From the NCBI RefSeq assembly GCF_024655565.1, contig NZ_JANKOF010000001.1, positions 1 through 64,000 of the forward strand: a DNA stretch of 64,000 nucleotides. The letters run 5' to 3'. The position numbers were made by a program, and so were the translations under genes. Shown one piece after another: positions 53,268 to 62,014 of the stretch; position 1 is the first letter of the stretch; every line of letters begins with the position of its first letter. Source of the DNA: Nitratireductor sp. ZSWI3. Its GTDB lineage: Bacteria > Pseudomonadota > Alphaproteobacteria > Rhizobiales > Rhizobiaceae. The notes under the pieces are model-generated. The model saw only the letters and a list, made by a program, of their open reading frames with translations, ran no database searches and was not told the DNA's origin.

Positions 53268-54553
53268 TGGCCTGGCCGGTCGGCATGGCGGCGCTGCTCG
53301 CCCTGATCTTCGCCGGCGTGCCGATCGCCTTCGCGATGACTGCGGTCGGGCTCATCGGCGTGGTTTCGATCATCGGCTGGCAGCCAGCCCTGGCGATGCT
53401 TGGCCAGGTCTATTTCGACAGTGGCCGCAGCTATACGCTGTCCGTCGTTCCCCTGTTCCTGCTGATGGGCAATCTGGTCGTCCAGTCGGGCGTGGCGGGG
53501 GACCTCTATGCGGCCGCCAATGCCTGGCTGAGGCACCGCAAGGGAGGGCTCGCCATGGCGACCATCGTCGCCTGCGGAGGCTTTTCCTCGGTCTGCGGTT
53601 CCTCGCTCGCCACCACCGCGACCATGGCCCGCATCTCGCTGCCGGCCATGCGCAAATACGGTTACTCGGACCGCCTGGCGGCGTCCTCCATCGCCGCCGG
53701 CGGCACGCTCGGCATTCTCATCCCGCCTTCGGTGATCCTGGTCATCTACGGCATCCTGACCCAGCAGAACATCGGCAAGCTGTTTCTGGCGGGCATTCTG
53801 CCCGGCCTGATCGGCATCGTCGGCTACATGATCGCCGTTCGCCTGTCGCTGGCCGTCTATCGCGAGCATCTGGAAACGGAAGCGAAGCTGCCGCTTGCAG
53901 ACCGTCTCCGCGCCTTGCGCGGCGTCGTCTGGGCGCTGGGCCTGTTCGTGTTCGTCCTCGGCGGCATCTATCTTGGCATCTTCACGGCGACCGAGGCTGC
54001 CGGAATGGGGGCGGGCGGGGCCTTTCTTCTGACCTTCATGCGCGGACGGCTGACGTTGAAGGACACGCTGGCGACGCTGTTCGACACGGCCAAGACGACC
54101 GCGGTGATGTTCTTCATCCTGTTCGGCGCGCTCTACTTCCTCAACTATGTCAATTTCTCCGGACTGACCGGCGACTTGAGAACCTGGATCAACGCGCTCG
54201 GCGTCGGTCCCTACCCGGTCATCCTGATGATCGTCGTCATCTATCTGGTACTGGGCTGCCTGCTGGAGAGCATCTCGATGATCACGCTGACGGTGCCGAT
54301 CCTGTTCCCCATCGTTACCGGCCTCGGCTTCGATCCGATCTGGTTCGGCATCTTCGTGGTGATCGCCACCGAGCTGAGCTTCATAACGCCGCCCATCGGC
54401 ATGAATGTTTTCGTCATGCGCACCGTCGCGCCGGACATCCCGATCGAGCGCATCTTCGCCGGGATCGTCCCCTTCGTCGTGATGGACATCGTCCGCCTCG
54501 GGCTGCTGATCGCGATCCCCGCCATGGCCCTTCTGATCCCGAATTCCATGTGA
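53267..54553 (+). CDS. TRAP transporter large permease (DctM type)
   Basis: 428 aa, about twelve membrane segments. SVVPLFLLMGNLVVQSGVAG and ASSIAAGGTLGILIPPSVIL are DctM signatures. The ATG at 53267 overlaps the DctQ stop (TGATG). It completes the first sodium- or proton-driven TRAP system. Confidence 0.94.
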   Translation: MAWPVGMAALLALIFAGVPIAFAMTAVGLIGVVSIIGWQPALAMLGQVYFDSGRSYTLSVVPLFLLMGNLVVQSGVAGDLYAAANAWLRHRKGGLAMATIVACGGFSSVCGSSLATTATMARISLPAMRKYGYSDRLAASSIAAGGTLGILIPPSVILVIYGILTQQNIGKLFLAGILPGLIGIVGYMIAVRLSLAVYREHLETEAKLPLADRLRALRGVVWALGLFVFVLGGIYLGIFTATEAAGMGAGGAFLLTFMRGRLTLKDTLATLFDTAKTTAVMFFILFGALYFLNYVNFSGLTGDLRTWINALGVGPYPVILMIVVIYLVLGCLLESISMITLTVPILFPIVTGLGFDPIWFGIFVVIATELSFITPPIGMNVFVMRTVAPDIPIERIFAGIVPFVVMDIVRLGLLIAIPAMALLIPNSM

Positions 54554-54563
54554 TGGTGCGCCG

Positions 54564-55085
54564 ATGAACACGATCGCGAAAAAGCAGGAAGGGGTCGATG
54601 TTTCGGACAGCAAGGGGTTTGTCGGCGGGTACCTGCTCTATCTTCTGGCCGCCGCCAGCGATGCCGCCAGCGCGGATTTTCATGCCCGGGTGCGGGCGCG
54701 CGGGCTCAAGGCGCCTGAATGGCGGATCCTCGCCTGCCTCAGCGACGAGGACGGGCAGATGGTCACCCAGCTCGCGCAGCTCTCGCTGATCGAACAGTCG
54801 CATCTGACCAAGATCGTCGATCAGATGGCCGTCAAGGGGCTGGTCAAGCGGCGCAGCGATGCCCGCGACCGCCGCCGCGTCCGCGTCTATCTGACGGACA
54901 GCGGCCGTCTGCTCGGCGCCGAGCTGGTCGAGGCGGCAAGGGCGCATGAGCGCTCGATCGTCCGGCAGATGCGGCCGGGCGAGGCGGCGCTCCTGAAGGA
55001 GGCGCTGAAGCACATTCACGCGCTTTATCGGGCCGGAGGGGGTGTCCCGGTCGCGCTTGAGGAGACGGAGGAGACCTCACGATGA
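54564..55085 (+). CDS. MarR-family transcriptional regulator
   Basis: 173 aa. The winged helix spans about residues 60-110: LAQLSLIEQSHLTKIVDQMA is the recognition helix region and KRRSDARDRRRVRVYLT the DxRxxR wing. It starts ten bases after the TRAP permease gene and overlaps the RidA gene by four bases. MarR proteins commonly sense aromatic acids. The AT-rich palindrome at 51630-51673 is the best candidate target, so it probably controls both the TRAP and dioxygenase operons. Confidence 0.9.
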   Translation: MNTIAKKQEGVDVSDSKGFVGGYLLYLLAAASDAASADFHARVRARGLKAPEWRILACLSDEDGQMVTQLAQLSLIEQSHLTKIVDQMAVKGLVKRRSDARDRRRVRVYLTDSGRLLGAELVEAARAHERSIVRQMRPGEAALLKEALKHIHALYRAGGGVPVALEETEETSR

Positions 55086-55546
55086 ACGGAACGACAAACC
55101 CGGCCGACAGCCAGAGCGCCGGGCTTCTGCACCATGTGCTCCAGCCGCAGGGCTGGCCGGTGCCGAAGGGCTATGCCAACGCGGTCATGACCGATGGCGG
55201 AACGATCTACACCGGCGGGCTGGTCGGCTGGGATGCTGAAGGGCGTTTCCCCGACGGGTTCGTGGCGCAGGCGCATCAGACCTTCCGCAACATCCGCGAA
55301 GTGCTGTCGGTGGCCGGCGCCGGCCCGGAGCATCTGACCAGGCTCACCTGGTATGTCACGAGCATCGAGGAGTACCTGGCCGATCCGAAGGGGCTCGGGC
55401 AGGCCTACCGGGACGTCTTCGGCCGCTGCTTCCCTGCGATGGCGACCGTGGAGGTGACGCGCCTGGTGGAAGCGGATGCGCTGGTCGAGATCGAGGCCAC
55501 GGCGGTCTTGCCGATCAGCCGGGCCAATGGAGGGAAGCGGGCATGA
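55082..55546 (+). CDS. RidA-family protein (YjgF/YER057c/UK114)
   Basis: 154 aa, slightly longer than canonical RidA (about 128) because of an N-terminal ~25-residue stretch. GWPVPKGYANAVMTDGGTIY and FPAMATVEVTRLVEADALVE are family blocks. RidA proteins hydrolyse reactive enamine/imine intermediates. A member beside an opine-type dehydrogenase suggests an imine intermediate in the pathway. Overlaps both neighbours by four bases. Confidence 0.88.
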   Translation: MNGTTNPADSQSAGLLHHVLQPQGWPVPKGYANAVMTDGGTIYTGGLVGWDAEGRFPDGFVAQAHQTFRNIREVLSVAGAGPEHLTRLTWYVTSIEEYLADPKGLGQAYRDVFGRCFPAMATVEVTRLVEADALVEIEATAVLPISRANGGKRA

Positions 55547-56619
55547 AGATAGCAGTGCTGGGTGGCGGCAACGGATCCTACGCGGCGGCGGCCGATTTCG
55601 CCGAGGGCGGCCATGAGGTGCGCTGGTGGCGGCGCGATCGCGAGAGCTTCGCCGATGTTGCCGCCGCGGGCGGCATCACGCTGACCGATCACAAGGGCAG
55701 CCGCCCGGTCGCCGTCGTGCCGACCGACGATCTGGCGGCGGCGGTGAAGGGGGCGGAACTGATCGTCGCGCCGACGCCGGCCTTCGCCCAGGAAAGCATC
55801 GCCGCCCGGCTCGCACCGATCCTGGAAGACGGGCAGGTGATCTACCTGCCTCCCGGCACGTTCGGGTCCTACATCATGATGAAGCGGATCCGGGAGGCGG
55901 GGTCCACGGCGGACATTGCCATCGCCGAGACGGGAACGCTTCCATGGCTGACGCGCAAGCAGGGGCCGCTTGAGGTGCGCGTGACGACGCGCGCATCGCG
56001 GCTGCCGACCGGTGTCCTGCCGGCGCGGCACACGGACCGTGCGATTGCGGTGATCGCCGCAGCGTTTCCGGCCTCCATCGAGCCGGTCGAGGACGCACTG
56101 TCGGGCGCGCTGATGAATGCAGGCCCGATAATCCATCCGCCACTGATCCTGATGAACGCCGGCCCGATCGAGCATTTCGAGCGCTGGGACATCCACAATG
56201 AAGGCACGCAGCCGGCCATCCGCCGCACCCACACTGCGCTTGACAATGAGCGCATAGCGATCCGCGAGGCGCTCGGCTACCGGGCGCCGCATTTTCCGCT
56301 CGCCGACCATTACGAGACCAGCGACTGGATGTACGGCAACCTCGCGCATGACAAGCTGGTGGGGTCGGGCGATTGGCACGAGACCCTCGACCTCAAGACC
56401 CACCGCTACATGCTGGAGGATGTCGGTATGGGGCTCGCCTTCCTGGTCTCGGTCGGTGACTGGGCCGGCATCCCGTGTCCGGTGGCTGCCGGCCTTTTGG
56501 CCATCGCCGGCGCCGTTGCCGAGCGCGATTTTCGCACCGAAGGCCGCACGATGGAGCGCCTCGGCCTGGCCGGCGAGAGCCGCGAGGGGCTGCAGGCCAT
56601 GTTGCGCGAGGGGTTATGA
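55543..56619 (+). CDS. octopine/nopaline-type NAD(P)-dependent dehydrogenase
   Basis: 358 aa. The N-terminal Rossmann motif is AVLGGGNGSYAAAADFAEGG (residues 4-23). The C-terminal domain with NAGPIIHPPLILMNAG and LPWLTRKQG is characteristic of the opine dehydrogenase family. These enzymes form or cleave N-(carboxyalkyl) amino acids, or reduce related keto compounds. With RidA next door, breakdown of a secondary amine or amino acid derivative is plausible. Firm on family, open on substrate. Confidence 0.86.
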   Translation: MKIAVLGGGNGSYAAAADFAEGGHEVRWWRRDRESFADVAAAGGITLTDHKGSRPVAVVPTDDLAAAVKGAELIVAPTPAFAQESIAARLAPILEDGQVIYLPPGTFGSYIMMKRIREAGSTADIAIAETGTLPWLTRKQGPLEVRVTTRASRLPTGVLPARHTDRAIAVIAAAFPASIEPVEDALSGALMNAGPIIHPPLILMNAGPIEHFERWDIHNEGTQPAIRRTHTALDNERIAIREALGYRAPHFPLADHYETSDWMYGNLAHDKLVGSGDWHETLDLKTHRYMLEDVGMGLAFLVSVGDWAGIPCPVAAGLLAIAGAVAERDFRTEGRTMERLGLAGESREGLQAMLREGL

Positions 56620-57602
56620 TGGGCGAGGGGCTGATCGTCACCTGCATCGGCGCCGGGCGCATGGGGCGCGGCATCGCCCAGTGCGTTGCCTATGCGGGGC
56701 ATGCCGTGCGGCTGATCGACGCCAAGGAACGCGATGCCGCGGCCTTTGCAAAGCTTGCCCATGAAGCCCTCGAGGAAGTTCGCACGGCATTGCAGTCGAT
56801 CGCCGCTCTCGGCGCTTTTGAAGCCGCGGCGATCCCGGCCGTCATGGCGCGCATCAGCGTGGTGCCGCGCGGCGAGGCGGCTGCCGCCATGGCCGGCGCC
56901 GGCCTCGTCTTCGAAGCGGTGCCGGAGGTGATGGAGGCCAAGCGCGATGCCTTCGCCCTGTTCGATGCCCATGCCGACGAGGCGGCGGTGCTTGCCTCGA
57001 CCACCTCGACGATGCTGTCGACCGAGCTTGCGGGGTTGACCGATGCGCCGGCGCGCTTCCTCAACGCCCACTGGCTCAACCCGGCCTTCCTGATGCCGCT
57101 CGTCGAGCTCAGCCCGGCCGACGAGACCAGCGAGAAGACGCTGGCCTTCGTGAAAGGCTTCCTGGAGGGCATCGGCAAGGTGCCGATCGTCTGCAAGGCA
57201 TCCCCCGGCTACATCGTGCCGCGCATTCAGGCGCTGGCCATGAATGAGGCAGCACGGATCGTCGAGGAAGGCGTGGCGAGCGCCGAGGATGTCGACAAGG
57301 CGGTGACCTATGGCTTCGGTCTGCGTTTCGGCGTGCTCGGCCTGCTGGAATTCATCGACTGGGGCGGCGGGGACATCCTCTATTACGCGAGCCGCTATCT
57401 CGCCGGGGCCTTCGGCGACGACCGCTACGCCGCCCCCGACATCATCGGCAGGAACATGGAAGAGGGGCGGATCGGCCTCAAGACCGGTTCCGGCTTTTTC
57501 GACTACACCGGTGTGGATGTCGACGCCTACCGTCAACGCCGGATGGCGGCGTTCCTGAAGGCGCTCGACCATGCGGGCCTCATCCGCGCTCCGGTTCTTT
57601 GA
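56619..57602 (+). CDS. 3-hydroxyacyl-CoA dehydrogenase family protein
   Basis: 327 aa from the second of two adjacent ATGs (56616, 56619), GAGGGG lying five bases before it. The Rossmann motif is CIGAGRMGRGIAQCVAYAG (about residues 9-27), catalytic His in NAHWLNPAFLMPLVE (about 147-161), then SPGYIVPRIQALAMNEA. It is the usual size for 3-hydroxybutyryl-CoA or L-carnitine dehydrogenases. It would oxidise a 3-hydroxyacyl (CoA) intermediate ahead of thiolase cleavage. Confidence 0.88.
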   Translation: MGEGLIVTCIGAGRMGRGIAQCVAYAGHAVRLIDAKERDAAAFAKLAHEALEEVRTALQSIAALGAFEAAAIPAVMARISVVPRGEAAAAMAGAGLVFEAVPEVMEAKRDAFALFDAHADEAAVLASTTSTMLSTELAGLTDAPARFLNAHWLNPAFLMPLVELSPADETSEKTLAFVKGFLEGIGKVPIVCKASPGYIVPRIQALAMNEAARIVEEGVASAEDVDKAVTYGFGLRFGVLGLLEFIDWGGGDILYYASRYLAGAFGDDRYAAPDIIGRNMEEGRIGLKTGSGFFDYTGVDVDAYRQRRMAAFLKALDHAGLIRAPVL

Positions 57603-57669
57603 AGACAGGATCGAGGAAAGACTGAAACCAACCGGCGGAACAAGCCGGACAACCAGAGAGGACAGGACA

Positions 57670-58683
57670 ATGCATCAGGGCAAGACACCGACCATCACCG
57701 GAATGCTGAAGAGGGGCCTTCTTGCGACGGCGCTGACAGCCGTGGCCTTCGTGGGGCAGGCGAATGCCGAGGAAACCCTGCGGGCGATCTCCGCCTTCCC
57801 GCAGTCATTGGCCTTTTCGCAGAGCTTCAAAGGGTTTGTCGACCTCGTGAACGAGCGCGGCAAGGGCATCGTCCAGATCAACTATGCGGGCGGCCCGGAG
57901 ATGTTTCCGCCGAACCAGCAGGTCGATGCGGTGCGCCGCGGCGTGATCGACATGCAATATGGCCCCGCCTCCTACTATCTCGGCACGATGCCGGAGGCCG
58001 ACGCCTGGGTCGGCTCCACGGTGACGGCCGCGGCGGCGCGTGAGAACGGCGGCTTCGCCATCATGCAGGAGGCGTTCTCCAAGAAGCTCGGGGTGAACCT
58101 GCTCGCCCACCTCGACACCGGCGTCAAGTTCTACATCTACACGATCAATGAGCCCCGGCGCACGGAAGACGGCGGGGTCGATCTCGACGGGCTGCGCATC
58201 CGCTCGCAACCGATCTACAATTCCTTCTTCGAAGCCATGGGCGCGATCCCCGTGTCCGTACCGGTTCCGGATGTCTATACCGGCCTCGAACGCAACACCT
58301 TCGACGGTTCGGGCTGGCCGATCGTCGGCATCCGCGACCTTTCCTGGGACAAGTTCCTGCGCTACCGCATCGATCCCGGCTTCTTCCAGACAGATCTTGC
58401 CGTCGTCATCAATCCGGCCAAGTGGGAGGGGCTCAGCGACGAAGCCAGGAAGGTGCTCAACGAGGCGGCCGCCGAGTATGAGAAGACCTCCTACGACAAT
58501 TTCCAGAGCGTGATCGAGGAAACCGACAAGGCCGTGCGAGAGGACGGCATGCAGGTGGTTTCTCTCGAGGGTGAAGCGCAGGCGAAATTCCTCGACCTTG
58601 CCTATGACAGCGCCTGGAAGCGGATGAAGGACGCCGGCTCGGAATATTACGACGCGCTGCGCAAGGCCTATTACGACCGCTGA
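57670..58683 (+). CDS. TRAP transporter substrate-binding protein (DctP type), second system
   Basis: 337 aa. The signal peptide spans about residues 1-35 (ending GQANAEE). Mature blocks include GGPEMFPPNQQVDAVRRGVI and GLERNTFDGSGWPIVGI, of the DctP family. AGGACAGGACA precedes the ATG. It belongs to the second TRAP system, 67 bases after the hydroxyacyl-CoA dehydrogenase gene. It differs strongly from the first DctP (51733), so the two probably take up different acids. Confidence 0.92.
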   Translation: MHQGKTPTITGMLKRGLLATALTAVAFVGQANAEETLRAISAFPQSLAFSQSFKGFVDLVNERGKGIVQINYAGGPEMFPPNQQVDAVRRGVIDMQYGPASYYLGTMPEADAWVGSTVTAAAARENGGFAIMQEAFSKKLGVNLLAHLDTGVKFYIYTINEPRRTEDGGVDLDGLRIRSQPIYNSFFEAMGAIPVSVPVPDVYTGLERNTFDGSGWPIVGIRDLSWDKFLRYRIDPGFFQTDLAVVINPAKWEGLSDEARKVLNEAAAEYEKTSYDNFQSVIEETDKAVREDGMQVVSLEGEAQAKFLDLAYDSAWKRMKDAGSEYYDALRKAYYDR

Positions 58684-58691
58684 CAACAAGA

Positions 58692-58721
58692 CGGCGGATA
58701 TCCAGGAAGGGGTGTCCGCCG
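58692..58721. other. intra-operon hairpin after the second TRAP binding-protein gene
   Basis: CGGCGGATA (58692-58700) pairs with TGTCCGCCG (58713-58721), one G-T wobble, starting nine bases after the stop and 25 bases before the small permease gene. There is no T-run. It may set the ratio of binding protein to permease. Confidence 0.5.
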
Positions 58722-58745
58722 CTTACCCTCGAAGAGCCGCGCACC

Positions 58746-59243
58746 ATGTTTCTGCTTCGTATCTACAATTGGATCATCCTTGGCCTGGCGATGCTCGGCG
58801 CAGCCAGCCTGGTGTTCATTTCGGTGGCGATCATCGTCGACGTCGTGTTGCGCAACACCGGCTATCGCCCGTTCCAGTCCACCAGCGCCATCGTCGAATA
58901 TGTGATGCTGTTCTCGACCATGGCGGCGGCGCCCTGGCTGGTGCGGACCAACGGGCATGTGGCGATCCATTCCTTCGTCGGGGCGATGCCGGAGAAGACC
59001 CGCCTCCTGGCGGGCCGCATCGTCCTTGCCCTCGCCATCCTGACGCTCGGCCTTCTGTGCTGGCGCTCTGCTGCGGTCGGCCTGGAGATGGTGCAGTCCC
59101 GCTCGGTGGACATGCGCTCCATCAACATTCCGTCCTGGGTGCTCTACGCGATGCTTTCGGTCGGCTTCGGCCTTATGGCGCTCGAGTTCCTGCGTCTTCT
59201 TATGCGCGGGCAAACCTATACGGGCAGCGGGGGAGCGCACTGA
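58746..59243 (+). CDS. TRAP transporter small permease (DctQ type), second system
   Basis: 165 aa with four membrane segments. IIVDVVLRNTGYRPFQSTSA, then IVEYVMLF, carries the DctQ-type R-N/Y-x core, followed by RTNGHVAIHSF. It shares one base with the large permease start (TGATG). Confidence 0.9.
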   Translation: MFLLRIYNWIILGLAMLGAASLVFISVAIIVDVVLRNTGYRPFQSTSAIVEYVMLFSTMAAAPWLVRTNGHVAIHSFVGAMPEKTRLLAGRIVLALAILTLGLLCWRSAAVGLEMVQSRSVDMRSINIPSWVLYAMLSVGFGLMALEFLRLLMRGQTYTGSGGAH

Positions 59244-60559
59244 TGGCCTGGTACGAAGCCGCCATGCTGATGATCGGCGGCCTGCTCTTCCTGATGTTCT
59301 TCGGCATGCCGGTGGCGATCGCCTTCCTGACCATCAACATCGTCGGCGTCTACATCTTCATGGGCGGCATGATCGGCATCGATCAGCTCGTCGCCAACGC
59401 CACCACCTCGGTGACCAGCTTCGCGCTGGTGCCCGTCCCCTTGTTCCTCATCATGGGCGAGCTGCTGTTTCACACCGGGCTCGCCATCCGCGTGTTCGAT
59501 GCGCTGGACAAGTGTTTCGGCGGCGTGAAGGGAAGGCTCTCCTACCTGACGGTCGGCGGCGGTACGATCTTCGCCACGCTGTCCGGCTCCTCCATGGCCA
59601 ACACGGCCATGCTCGGCACGACGCTGATGCCGGACATGATCCGGCGCGGATACAAGCCGCACATGATCATGGGCCCGATCCTCGCCACGGGAGGGCTTGC
59701 TATGATCATCCCGCCCTCTTCGCTCGCCGTGCTCCTGGGGTCGCTGGCCCGCATCGACGTGGGCGCGCTGCTGATCGCCGGTCTCGTGCCCGGTCTTGTG
59801 CTGGCCCTCCTGTTCATCGCCACCATCCGCCTGCAGATCGCCGTCGATCCCGAGGCCGCACCGGGCTACGCGGCGGAGCGGGCAAGCCTGGCCGAGATCG
59901 CCCGGGCACTTCTCGTCGACGTGTTGCCGATGGGGATCGTCGTCTTCTCGGTCGTCGGCCTCATCCTGCTCGGCTGGGCGACGCCGACGGAATCGGCGGC
60001 CTTCGGCGCCCTGTCGGTGGTGGCGCTGGCGGCGGTCTATCGCTCGCTCAGCTGGGACGCGGTCGTGAGGTCGCTCACCGGCACGCTGAAGGTCTCGGCC
60101 ATGATGCTGATGATCATCGTCGGCTCGACGACATTCTCGCAGATCCTCGCCTTTTCGGGGGCTTCGTCCGGGCTGATCGCGTTTGCAACCAGCTTCGAGC
60201 TCGACGCCTATCTGGTGCTGGCCATCATGTTCCTGGTGCTGTTGGTCCTCGGCATGTTCATGGATCAGCTCTCGATCATGATGCTCACGCTGCCGATCTT
60301 CATGCCGCTGGTCGGGCTTTACGGGTTCGATCCGATCTGGTTCGGCGTCATCATGCTTCTGGCGCTGGAGCTCAGCCTCGCCACACCGCCTTTCGGCCTG
60401 CTGCTGTTCGTCATGGTCGGCGTCAGCCCCAACGGCACCACCATCGGCCAGGTGGCGCGGGCGGCGTTTCCCTATATCTGCTGCACCGTTCTGCTCGTCG
60501 TTCTTCTCACGCTGTTCCCGCAACTGGCCCTGTGGCTTCCCGGTTTGATCAGGAGTTGA
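59243..60559 (+). CDS. TRAP transporter large permease (DctM type), second system
   Basis: 438 aa, about twelve membrane segments. ALVPVPLFLIMGELLFHTGL and ATGGLAMIIPPSSLAVLLG are DctM signatures. The upstream open frame to 58712 is shadow of the DctQ gene. It completes the second TRAP importer. Confidence 0.94.
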   Translation: MAWYEAAMLMIGGLLFLMFFGMPVAIAFLTINIVGVYIFMGGMIGIDQLVANATTSVTSFALVPVPLFLIMGELLFHTGLAIRVFDALDKCFGGVKGRLSYLTVGGGTIFATLSGSSMANTAMLGTTLMPDMIRRGYKPHMIMGPILATGGLAMIIPPSSLAVLLGSLARIDVGALLIAGLVPGLVLALLFIATIRLQIAVDPEAAPGYAAERASLAEIARALLVDVLPMGIVVFSVVGLILLGWATPTESAAFGALSVVALAAVYRSLSWDAVVRSLTGTLKVSAMMLMIIVGSTTFSQILAFSGASSGLIAFATSFELDAYLVLAIMFLVLLVLGMFMDQLSIMMLTLPIFMPLVGLYGFDPIWFGVIMLLALELSLATPPFGLLLFVMVGVSPNGTTIGQVARAAFPYICCTVLLVVLLTLFPQLALWLPGLIRS

Positions 60560-60562
60560 CGC

Positions 60563-61336
60563 ATGAAGATCTGGTATCAGAGCTATGTCGATTACGAGCA
60601 CGGCGCCGGTTACTGGGACGAGCTGCGCAAGCATCTCGACGCGATCGTCGACCCGGGCACGCAGATCGACATCAAGGGCATCACGCCGCATGACAGCTAT
60701 GCCCATGCCATCGTCGAGTTCCGCTGCGCCCGCGAGGTGATCTGCAATGCGGTGAGGGCCGAGCGGGAGGGATACGACGCCTTCATCATCGGTCATTTCC
60801 AGGATGCGGGCCTCTACGAGGCGCGCTCGGTGGTCGATATTCCGGTGCTCGGCATGGGCGAGGCATCGATGCTCCATGCCTGCCAGCTCGGCCAGCGCTC
60901 GGGCATCGTCACGATCAACCGCCGTTACATTCCCTGGTTCCACCACCAGATCGGCAAATACGGGCTGAAGGAGCGCGTGACGGGCGTCCACGCCATGGAT
61001 TTCGAACCCGGCCAGATCCTCGCCGCCTTCGGTTCTGATGAACGGCTCGAGACGGTACGGGCGCTATTCGAGACACAGGCCAGGCCGCTGGTGGAGCAGG
61101 GTGTGGACGTTCTTATCCCTGGCGGGGGTATTCCCATGCTTCTGTTTTCGCAATTGCAGGCGCATCGGGTCGACGGCGCGCCGGTGATCAACGGCATCCC
61201 GATCGTGGTCAAGCTCGCCGAGACGGCCGTCAAGCTGCGGCGTCTCTGCGGCCTCGGCATCAGCCGCACCTCCGATTACGTGAAGCCCCCGATGGAGATC
61301 ATCGAGGAATTCATGACCAACCCGAAGGGGCTGTGA
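60563..61336 (+). CDS. Asp/Glu/hydantoin racemase-fold protein lacking the catalytic cysteines
   Basis: 257 aa, three bases after the TRAP permease gene. The overall layout is hydantoin-racemase-like (MKIWYQSYVD; DIPVLGMGEASMLHACQLG). However, the first catalytic Cys position holds H78 (IIGHFQDAGL, where racemases have ACFxDPGL) and the second holds a glycine near 188 (IPGGGIPM instead of LGCAGM). The two-base cysteine mechanism is therefore impossible; it may be an isomerase, decarboxylase or binding protein of the same fold. Its place after the TRAP genes ties it to the imported acid. Confidence 0.8.
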   Translation: MKIWYQSYVDYEHGAGYWDELRKHLDAIVDPGTQIDIKGITPHDSYAHAIVEFRCAREVICNAVRAEREGYDAFIIGHFQDAGLYEARSVVDIPVLGMGEASMLHACQLGQRSGIVTINRRYIPWFHHQIGKYGLKERVTGVHAMDFEPGQILAAFGSDERLETVRALFETQARPLVEQGVDVLIPGGGIPMLLFSQLQAHRVDGAPVINGIPIVVKLAETAVKLRRLCGLGISRTSDYVKPPMEIIEEFMTNPKGL

Positions 61337-61373
61337 AGGATCCGGCGGCAGGTTTCGCCTCGACCGCAGCCTG

Positions 61374-61850
61374 TCACCGGGCGGGTGGCAGTTCTCCGGC
61401 TTTTGAAGACCGATCCGCCTCGATCCCTGCCGCGGGCAGGCGGAAGAACATGGCGAGTTGCAGGCTCCGGGCGATCCGCTGCGCGCGTTCGACGAACACC
61501 GTTGCCACTTCTGGCTCGCACAGGTCGTCCACGGTTTCCTGGAAGATGCCGAGCCAGACCGCGAAATCCTCCGGCACCACGGTTTTCAGCTTCAGATGCG
61601 CGGGCACCGGCCGTCCCTGATAGCTGCCGTCCTTGAGAATGACCGCGCACCAGAAATCCGTCATCTTTTCCAGATGCGGTTCCCAATCGCCCTGGATCGC
61701 CTCGGCGAATATCGGCCCGAGACGCGCGTCGTGCCTCACGCGACCGTAGAATTCACGCACCAGGCGGCCGATGAACACACGATCCACCTGCGGATGAACG
61801 AGTGCCCGCTCAATGGGCGGAGGAACGGGCGTGGCATCGCGACTGCGCAT
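61374..61850 (-). CDS. group III truncated hemoglobin
   Basis: 158 aa. The short 2/2 globin pattern is seen: FIGRLVREFYGRVRHDARLG, WEPHLEKMTDFWCAVIL, and the proximal-heme segment YQGRPVPAHLKL with H85. A C-terminal tail of about 20 residues is extra. These globins bind O2/NO and are thought to help in oxygen or NO chemistry. It stands alone, convergent with the racemase-fold gene. Confidence 0.88.
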   Translation of the reverse strand: MRSRDATPVPPPIERALVHPQVDRVFIGRLVREFYGRVRHDARLGPIFAEAIQGDWEPHLEKMTDFWCAVILKDGSYQGRPVPAHLKLKTVVPEDFAVWLGIFQETVDDLCEPEVATVFVERAQRIARSLQLAMFFRLPAAGIEADRSSKAGELPPAR

Positions 61851-61952
61851 GGCGCCTCACAGAGGTTCGATGATCAGCGTACCGTTTAAAGAAGCTCGGC
61901 GCGCGGCGGCAACCGGTGAATTGTCGCAGTGCCGAAACGACCGCGCAGTCGC

Positions 61953-61987
61953 AAACAAAAAGGCCTTCGCACGATCGTGCGAAGGCC
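61953..61987 (-). terminator. intrinsic terminator of the amino-acid binding-protein gene
   Basis: A perfect 26-base palindrome GGCCTTCGCA/TGCGAAGGCC (61962-61987) is followed on the minus strand by TTTTTGTTT. It begins 28 bases after the stop of the 62015-62839 gene. This is the clearest rho-independent terminator in the window. Confidence 0.9.
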
Positions 61988-62014
61988 AGTCGTTGGGATA
62001 CGTCGTTCTCGTTA

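Noticed and set aside
59216-60991. A 591-codon minus-strand frame opposite the second TRAP permease
   Set aside because: Highly charged repeats of D/E/H/R mirror the hydrophobic DctM gene; no start context.
100-61336. Functional link between the hyuA/hyuB pair and the hydantoin-racemase-like gene
   Set aside because: They lie about 56 kb apart in different operons, and the racemase-like protein lacks both catalytic cysteines.
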